The position numbers were made by a program, and so were the translations under genes. DNA of 45,212 nt from an uncultured Moraxella sp. (GTDB lineage: Bacteria; Pseudomonadota; Gammaproteobacteria; Pseudomonadales; Moraxellaceae). Shown here in pieces: positions 40,641 through 45,212 of the stretch (position 1 is its first letter; every line of letters begins with the position of its first letter). Where the stretch lies: assembly GCA_937975585.1 (NCBI GenBank), contig CALJUC010000290.1, positions 1-45,212 of the forward strand, in the 5' to 3' direction. Under the pieces are notes generated by a model. It searched no databases. It was not told where the DNA came from and worked only from the letters and a program-made list of their open reading frames with translations.

Positions 40641-41360
40641 TTAATTCTGTTGGGCAAGTAGGGCATGGCCACACAATAGATTAACCGCGTTTTCGGTGCG
40701 TAAGATGCGTGTACCCATATGTGCAGGCGTGCAACCCACTTTACTAAATAACGCCACTTCATACGGGATAAAGCCACCTTCTGCACCAATCACCAATACG
40801 CTAGGTTGTTGTGGCTGCCAAACGCGACTAATAGCGTCATCCGCATACGGGTGCGCAATAATCGCTTGCTGCTTGCCAATAATGGGCGGCAATTCATCTT
40901 CCACAAACGGTTTTAGGCGTTTTTTCAGATGCACCTGCATCGGCACGGTATCACAGGCTTGTTGTAGCCCTTCTTGGATATAATCATCGATTTTGTTGAT
41001 GAGCGGGGATTGCCAGTAGCTTTTTTCACTGCGATAACTATTCACTAGGTATAGTTCACGGACGCCCATCGCAGTCATATCAAGAATAAGGCGACGTAAT
41101 ACCTTGGGGCGTGGTAGTGCCAATACCACGGTTAAAGGTAGTTTGGTGGGTGGGGGGGTAGGACAGTCGATATGGTTCAAGGTAACGCTAGTATCGGTTA
41201 AGTTGTCGATAACTGCGGTTCCCAAGTTTCCTTGCACAACCCCAACTTTGATACTGTCGCCAACTTGGGCTTTTAGGACTTGGTGCAGATGATTGAGTAA
41301 GATGCTATCGGTTAAAGTGATGATATTTTGTGTGTGCTGTGGTAACAGTACGATGTTCAT
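40641..41360 (-). CDS. rsmE: 16S rRNA (uracil-1498-N3)-methyltransferase
   Basis: SPOUT-class enzyme that methylates U1498 of 16S rRNA in the decoding region. The N-terminal PUA-like domain covers about residues 1-70, including HLHQVLKAQVGD. The knotted methyltransferase domain has VVLALPRPKVLRRLILDMTAMGV (parts), GAEGGFIPYEVALF and RILRTENAV. The ATG at 41360 gives 239 residues, matching E. coli (243). A longer in-frame reading to 41414 would run through the leuB terminator hairpin and is rejected. Confidence 0.94.
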   Translation of the reverse strand: MNIVLLPQHTQNIITLTDSILLNHLHQVLKAQVGDSIKVGVVQGNLGTAVIDNLTDTSVTLNHIDCPTPPPTKLPLTVVLALPRPKVLRRLILDMTAMGVRELYLVNSYRSEKSYWQSPLINKIDDYIQEGLQQACDTVPMQVHLKKRLKPFVEDELPPIIGKQQAIIAHPYADDAISRVWQPQQPSVLVIGAEGGFIPYEVALFSKVGCTPAHMGTRILRTENAVNLLCGHALLAQQN

Positions 41361-41372
41361 AATGGCCTTTAT

Positions 41373-41402
41373 AAAAAAATACCCTAGCGAGGCGCTAGGG
41401 TA
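41373..41402 (-). terminator. Intrinsic terminator of the leucine operon after leuB
   Basis: On the minus strand, the perfect 10-bp stem TACCCTAGCG/CGCTAGGGTA with a 3-base loop is followed by seven T. It lies 27 bases after the leuB stop and separates leuB from rsmE. Confidence 0.92.
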
Positions 41403-41429
41403 ACGATATTGCACAGTATAAAACTTGGA

Positions 41430-42500
41430 TTATAAATTGGCAACCACCGCAGCGCCCATCGCTGAGCAGCTTACTAACTGAGTACCTTCTTCATAAATAT
41501 CGCCAGTACGTAAACCTTGCTCTAGCACTTTTTGTACCGCGTTTTCGACTTGTTTAGCGCGTGCTTCATCATTTAAGCTATAACGCAACAACATAGCTAA
41601 TGACAAAATTGTCGCCAATGGGTTGGCTTTGTCTTTACCGGCGATATCTGGCGCTGAGCCGTGTGATGGCTCATACATGCCTTTGCCATTCTCATCTAGG
41701 CTGGCTGATGGCAACATACCGATAGAACCCGTTAGCATTGAGGCTTGGTCAGATAGGATATCACCAAAGATATTGCCCGTCGCGATGACGTCAAACTGTT
41801 TCGGTGCTTTGACCAATTGCATGGCTGCATTGTCGACATACATATGGCTTAATTCAACGTCTGGATAACCTTCACCCACTTCGATGAAAATCTGTTTCCA
41901 CAATTCGGTAGTCTCAAGTACGTTTGCTTTGTCCACTGAGCATAATTTCTTGTTGCGTTTTTGCGCGGCTTCAAAGGCAACTTTGGCGATACGACGAATT
42001 TCTGATTCGCTATAACGCATGGTGTTAAAGCCTTCGCGCTCGCCATTGGCTAGGGTATGGATACCGCGTGGCTCACCGAAGTAAATATCACCAGTTAATT
42101 CACGAACAATCAAGATGTCCAAACCAGCAACGACTTCAGGTTTTAACGTTGAAGCATTAGCCAATTCTTTGTACAAAATCGCAGGACGTAAGTTACCGAA
42201 TAGGTTTAACTCCTTACGAATGGCCAATAGACCACGCTCAGGGCGTAATGAGCGCTCAATAGTGTCATACTGTGGGCCACCAACAGCGCCAAGTAAAATT
42301 GCATCGGCTTTTTGCGCTAAGGCTTGGGTTTCGGCTGGGTAAGGTGAGCCGTATTTGTCATACGCTGAACCACCAAGCATTCCAAACTCATAAGTAACAT
42401 CTAAGCCTTGCTCAATTAGCTTGTCCAATACTTTAACTGCTTGGCCGATAATCTCTGGGCCAATACCGTCACCCTCTAAGACTGCAATATGTTTTGTCAT
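41430..42500 (-). CDS. leuB: 3-isopropylmalate dehydrogenase
   Basis: NAD-dependent oxidative decarboxylase of leucine biosynthesis. Typical motifs are IAVLEGDGIGPEI at the N-terminus, LLGAVGGPQYD, RPERGLLAIRKEL, the substrate loop ELTGDIYFGEPRG, Lys-bearing DKANVLET, and the metal-binding YVDNAAMQLV and NIFGDILSDQASML. SHGSAPDIAGKDKANP near the C-terminus is diagnostic. Length 356 is normal. AAAGGA precedes the ATG. It is the last gene of the leuC-leuD-X-leuB unit. Confidence 0.96.
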   Translation of the reverse strand: MTKHIAVLEGDGIGPEIIGQAVKVLDKLIEQGLDVTYEFGMLGGSAYDKYGSPYPAETQALAQKADAILLGAVGGPQYDTIERSLRPERGLLAIRKELNLFGNLRPAILYKELANASTLKPEVVAGLDILIVRELTGDIYFGEPRGIHTLANGEREGFNTMRYSESEIRRIAKVAFEAAQKRNKKLCSVDKANVLETTELWKQIFIEVGEGYPDVELSHMYVDNAAMQLVKAPKQFDVIATGNIFGDILSDQASMLTGSIGMLPSASLDENGKGMYEPSHGSAPDIAGKDKANPLATILSLAMLLRYSLNDEARAKQVENAVQKVLEQGLRTGDIYEEGTQLVSCSAMGAAVVANL

Positions 42501-42527
42501 GAGATTTCCTTTAAATTTGAAAAAATA

Positions 42528-43082
42528 TTAATGTAATACTTTAACCACTAAATAGCAAAATTGTGTATTCACACTTTCAAGATTTGAGTATTCATACCAT
42601 GCTAGCTTTTGGTTTAAAGACAATGGATTAGATTCTCGATAATTATGCAAACAATTTATAGAGTTGCCTTGATGATACAAAGCATCATTTGTTAAAAAAA
42701 CCGCATAAGCTTCACTATTTTTATTGGTTGACAATAAATCTTCAAGCCTTTGGATATCTTTATTAAAATGTCTTCTATTGTCCGTGTAAGCTGTATGGCT
42801 TCGTAGTTCAAAATACTCTGAATTAATATGGACTTTGATTGCGCTTGTCTTGTATTTAAGTTCAATAAAAATCTTTTTATTTTGAATTTCATCACGCAGA
42901 ATCAAATCAATATAAGCATAATTGCCGTTTAAGAGTTGAAATCTTTGCTCAAGACGTATGCCAAATTTCGGATAAATTTGCTGAATTTTCCAAGCCAAAG
43001 CGTGCTGAAAATCTGCCTCAGAGTGAAATACAGGTCTTTCTTTTGCAAGAGCCTGCATCACTCTAATGATGTCAAAATCCAT
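42528..43082 (-). CDS. PD-(D/E)XK nuclease-like protein within the leucine operon
   Basis: The 184-residue protein is not a leucine-pathway enzyme. It opens with FHSEADFQHALAWKI (Glu22), then YIDLIL (Asp59) and IFIELKYKT (Glu74-x-Lys76), the acidic triad and ExK signature of PD-(D/E)XK nuclease folds. Later it has YAVFLTNDALY, a conserved-looking strand of such proteins. I recall similar stand-alone proteins from other bacteria without a known role. It is clearly more AT-rich than leuB, leuC and leuD, suggesting transfer. It is co-oriented, 44 bp after leuD and 27 bp before leuB, so it is probably in the operon transcript. The ATG at 43082 is preferred to a longer reading that overlaps leuD. 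Confidence 0.65.
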   Translation of the reverse strand: MDFDIIRVMQALAKERPVFHSEADFQHALAWKIQQIYPKFGIRLEQRFQLLNGNYAYIDLILRDEIQNKKIFIELKYKTSAIKVHINSEYFELRSHTAYTDNRRHFNKDIQRLEDLLSTNKNSEAYAVFLTNDALYHQGNSINCLHNYRESNPLSLNQKLAWYEYSNLESVNTQFCYLVVKVLH

Positions 43083-43126
43083 AATAATCTTCTTTATGCA
43101 GATTATTAAATCGCTATTGTTTAAAC

Positions 43127-43771
43127 TTAACCTTGAAACACCCAAGGACGTTCGGTTTTGGCTTTGGCTTCAAAGGCTTTAATCGCATCACCTTGTTGCA
43201 AGGTCAAACCGATATCATCCAAGCCGTTTAGCAAGCAATGTTTGCGGAATTCATCGACTTCAAATGGGTACTCTTTGCCATTTGGCGCGATAACGACTTG
43301 TTTTTCCAAGTCAACTTTTAAGGTATAGCCTTCATTGGCAAAGGTTTGCTCGAATAGTTCATCAATATCGGCTTCACTTAAAACAACCGGTAACATACCG
43401 TTTTTAAAACAGTTGTTATAGAAAATATCGGCAAAGCTTGGGGCAATCACCGTACGGAAGCCATATTCTTCCAATGCCCAAGGGGCGTGTTCACGGCTTG
43501 AGCCACAACCAAAGTTCTTGCGCGCTAACAAGACCGTTGCGCCTTGGTAGCGTGGTTGGTTTAATACAAAATCAGGGTTTTTTGGTCGTTTGTCATTGTC
43601 TTGACCCAAGTAGCCTTCGTCAAGATATCGCCATTCATCAAACAAGTTGACACCAAATCCCGTGCGTTTGATTGATTTCAAAAATTGCTTTGGAATAATT
43701 TGGTCGGTATCGACATTTGAGCGGTCAAGTGGGCAAACAATGCCTTGTTCAGTGGTATATTTGTTCATCAT
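43127..43771 (-). CDS. leuD: 3-isopropylmalate dehydratase small subunit
   Basis: Small subunit of isopropylmalate isomerase, which works with LeuC to convert 2- to 3-isopropylmalate. The swivelling-domain motifs are complete: VDTDQIIPKQFLKSI, the catalytic-loop GCGSSREHAPWAL and ADIFYNNCFKNGMLPV. Length 214 is typical. AAGGGGA precedes paired ATG codons at 43771 and 43768. Only seven bases separate it from leuC, so the two are coupled. Confidence 0.96.
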   Translation of the reverse strand: MMNKYTTEQGIVCPLDRSNVDTDQIIPKQFLKSIKRTGFGVNLFDEWRYLDEGYLGQDNDKRPKNPDFVLNQPRYQGATVLLARKNFGCGSSREHAPWALEEYGFRTVIAPSFADIFYNNCFKNGMLPVVLSEADIDELFEQTFANEGYTLKVDLEKQVVIAPNGKEYPFEVDEFRKHCLLNGLDDIGLTLQQGDAIKAFEAKAKTERPWVFQG

Positions 43772-43778
43772 GTTCCCC

Positions 43779-45197
43779 TTAAAAACTTCTCACATCAACA
43801 AAGTGACCTGCCAATGCGGCGGCGGCGGCCATCGCAGGGCTGACCAAGTGCGTGCGTCCGCCATTACCTTGACGACCTTCAAAATTACGGTTTGAGGTAC
43901 TTGCGCAATGCTCTTTTGGCTGTAACTTGTCTGCATTCATCGCCAAACACATTGAACAACCGGGTTCACGCCATTCAAAACCCGCTTCAGTAAAGACTTT
44001 GTCCAAGCCTTCTGCTTCGGCTTGTTGTTTGACCAAGCCTGAGCCTGGTACGACGATGGCTTCTTTAACCCTGTCAGCGACCTTACGGCCTTTAATGACG
44101 CTTGCCGCATCGCGTAAATCTTCGATACGTGAGTTGGTACATGAGCCGATAAACACACGGTCAACATTGATATCGCTAACGGCTTGACCTTGGTTTAAGC
44201 CCATATATTCATAAGCACGGGTCCAAGCTTCGCGTTGTACGTCGTCTTTGGCATTTGCTAAAGTCGGTACGGTTTGGGTAATATCGACCACCATCTCAGG
44301 TGACGTACCCCAAGACACTTGGGGGGCAATCTCGCTACCGTCCATTTCGATAACCGTGTCAAATACCGCATCGTCATCTGAGTGTAACGTCTTCCAATAG
44401 GCAATTGCTTGTTCTAGCATGTCACCCGTTGGGGCATATGGACGGCCTCTCACATATTCGATGGTGGTGTCGTCAACGGCAACCATGCCCACGCGCGCAC
44501 CGGCTTCAATCGCCATATTACACACGGTCATACGACCTTCCATGCTCATATCACGGAATACATCACCGGCAAATTCGATGGCGTAGCCTGTACCACCAGC
44601 GGTACCGATTTTGGCGATAATCGCCAAGACCACGTCTTTTGGTGTCACGCCTTGGCCAAGTTTGCCATTGACTTTGATTAGCATGTTTTTCATTTTTGAC
44701 TGAACCAAACACTGGGTCGCCAATACATGCTCAACTTCAGAGGTACCGATACCATGCGCCAAACAGCCTAACGCACCATGAGTCGCCGTGTGTGAATCAC
44801 CACAGACCACGGTCATACCTGGTAATACCAAGCCTTGCTCAGGGCCAACCACATGTACGATACCTTGACGGATGTCGTTAATGGTGAATTCGGTGATATT
44901 AAACTGTTGGCAGTTTTCGTCCAGGGTTTGTACTTGGATACGTGAGGTATCGTCCTTAATACCGGCAACGCCTTCGCTACGTTCTGCTTTTACCGTTGGA
45001 ACGTTGTGGTCAGGGGTCGCAACGTTCGCATCTAAGCGCCAAGGCTGGCGGTTATGCAAACTCAGCCCTTCAAACGCCTGTGGACTGGTTACTTCGTGCA
45101 ATAAATGGCGGTCGATATAAATCAAACTTGAGCCATCTTCACGCTCGTCTACTAAATGGTCTTGCCAGAGTTTATCGTATAGCGTTTTGCCTACCAT
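43779..45197 (-). CDS. leuC: 3-isopropylmalate dehydratase large subunit
   Basis: Large, 4Fe-4S-containing subunit of isopropylmalate isomerase in leucine biosynthesis. N-terminal TLYDKLWQDHLV, then YIDRHLLHEVTSPQAF, and VVCGDSHTATHGALG are typical. The cluster ligands are Cys in FIGSCTNSR and in EPGCSMCLAMN. The end SPAMAAAAALAGHF is standard. Length 472 is complete; the start ATG at 45197 has AAGGAA nearby and lies only 15 bases from the window edge, so the operon promoter is outside the window. Confidence 0.97.
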   Translation of the reverse strand: MVGKTLYDKLWQDHLVDEREDGSSLIYIDRHLLHEVTSPQAFEGLSLHNRQPWRLDANVATPDHNVPTVKAERSEGVAGIKDDTSRIQVQTLDENCQQFNITEFTINDIRQGIVHVVGPEQGLVLPGMTVVCGDSHTATHGALGCLAHGIGTSEVEHVLATQCLVQSKMKNMLIKVNGKLGQGVTPKDVVLAIIAKIGTAGGTGYAIEFAGDVFRDMSMEGRMTVCNMAIEAGARVGMVAVDDTTIEYVRGRPYAPTGDMLEQAIAYWKTLHSDDDAVFDTVIEMDGSEIAPQVSWGTSPEMVVDITQTVPTLANAKDDVQREAWTRAYEYMGLNQGQAVSDINVDRVFIGSCTNSRIEDLRDAASVIKGRKVADRVKEAIVVPGSGLVKQQAEAEGLDKVFTEAGFEWREPGCSMCLAMNADKLQPKEHCASTSNRNFEGRQGNGGRTHLVSPAMAAAAALAGHFVDVRSF

Positions 45198-45212
45198 GAT
45201 GTTTCCTTAAAT

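Noticed and set aside
41361..41414. An N-terminal extension of RsmE
   Set aside because: It would run through the terminator hairpin of leuB; the ATG at 41360 gives the normal family length.
1..45212. CRISPR array, prophage, rRNA, tRNA or complete insertion sequence
   Set aside because: No regularly spaced repeats, phage structural or integrase genes, transposase frames, or tRNA/rRNA signatures were seen on either strand.

Overview
The window reads as chromosomal housekeeping DNA from a gammaproteobacterium of the family Moraxellaceae (Moraxella, Faucicola or Psychrobacter type). The points supporting this are: moderate AT richness; the order rpsA-ihfB-lapA-pyrF; a kdsD-kdsC-lptCAB cluster; an Hfq with a long Gly/Asp/Asn-rich tail; a PACE-family efflux protein; a FimL homologue next to nudC; and an rsxB-nth pair without the rest of rsx. 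The genus is an inference; no rRNA or tRNA gene is present to confirm it.

Layout. 1-3.4 kb: end of rpsA, then ihfB, lapA, pyrF and a histidine phosphatase. 3.5-7.3 kb (minus): an acyl-CoA desaturase, then a GacA-type response regulator followed by a PilS-type kinase. 7.6-12 kb (plus): queD-like, tsaE, mutL, miaA and hfq. 12.3-17.1 kb: the Kdo/LPS-transport operon kdsD-kdsC-lptC-lptA-lptB, a 106-bp MITE-like element, then a PACE transporter overlapping a small four-helix membrane protein. 17.2-18.6 kb: radA. 18.7-25.5 kb (mostly minus): a TrpXYZ-like ABC importer with three paralogous lipoprotein binding proteins for one permease and one ATPase, interrupted by a divergently oriented CigR/RcnB-like gene. 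25.9-30.6 kb: a 52-codon gene, metG, apbC and two small envelope genes. 30.8-36.7 kb: an RNase HI-DnaQ fusion, then fimL-nudC-rsxB-nth. 36.9-40.4 kb: ppa, waaA, a small secreted orphan and 3-hydroxybutyrate dehydrogenase. 40.6-45.2 kb (minus): rsmE and a leucine operon leuC-leuD-X-leuB, where X is a PD-(D/E)XK nuclease-like protein.

How the genes work together. The LPS theme is spread over the window: KdsD and KdsC make Kdo, WaaA attaches it to lipid A, and LptC, LptA and LptB move finished LPS outward. Genome maintenance is represented by MutL, RadA, Nth, RNase HI/DnaQ and IHF; RNA biology by Hfq, TsaE, MiaA, QueD-like, RsmE and MetG; type IV pilus or surface-behaviour regulation by PilS, the GacA-like regulator and FimL. 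Most transcription units end in strong A-tract/hairpin/T-tract terminators, many of them bidirectional.

The most unusual items are the RNase HI-DnaQ fusion, the nuclease-like gene inside the leucine operon, the triplicated binding proteins, PilS paired with a GacA-like regulator and no PilR, a MutL with a shortened C-terminal domain, and the MITE-like repeat. No CRISPR array, prophage, rRNA, tRNA or complete insertion sequence was seen.
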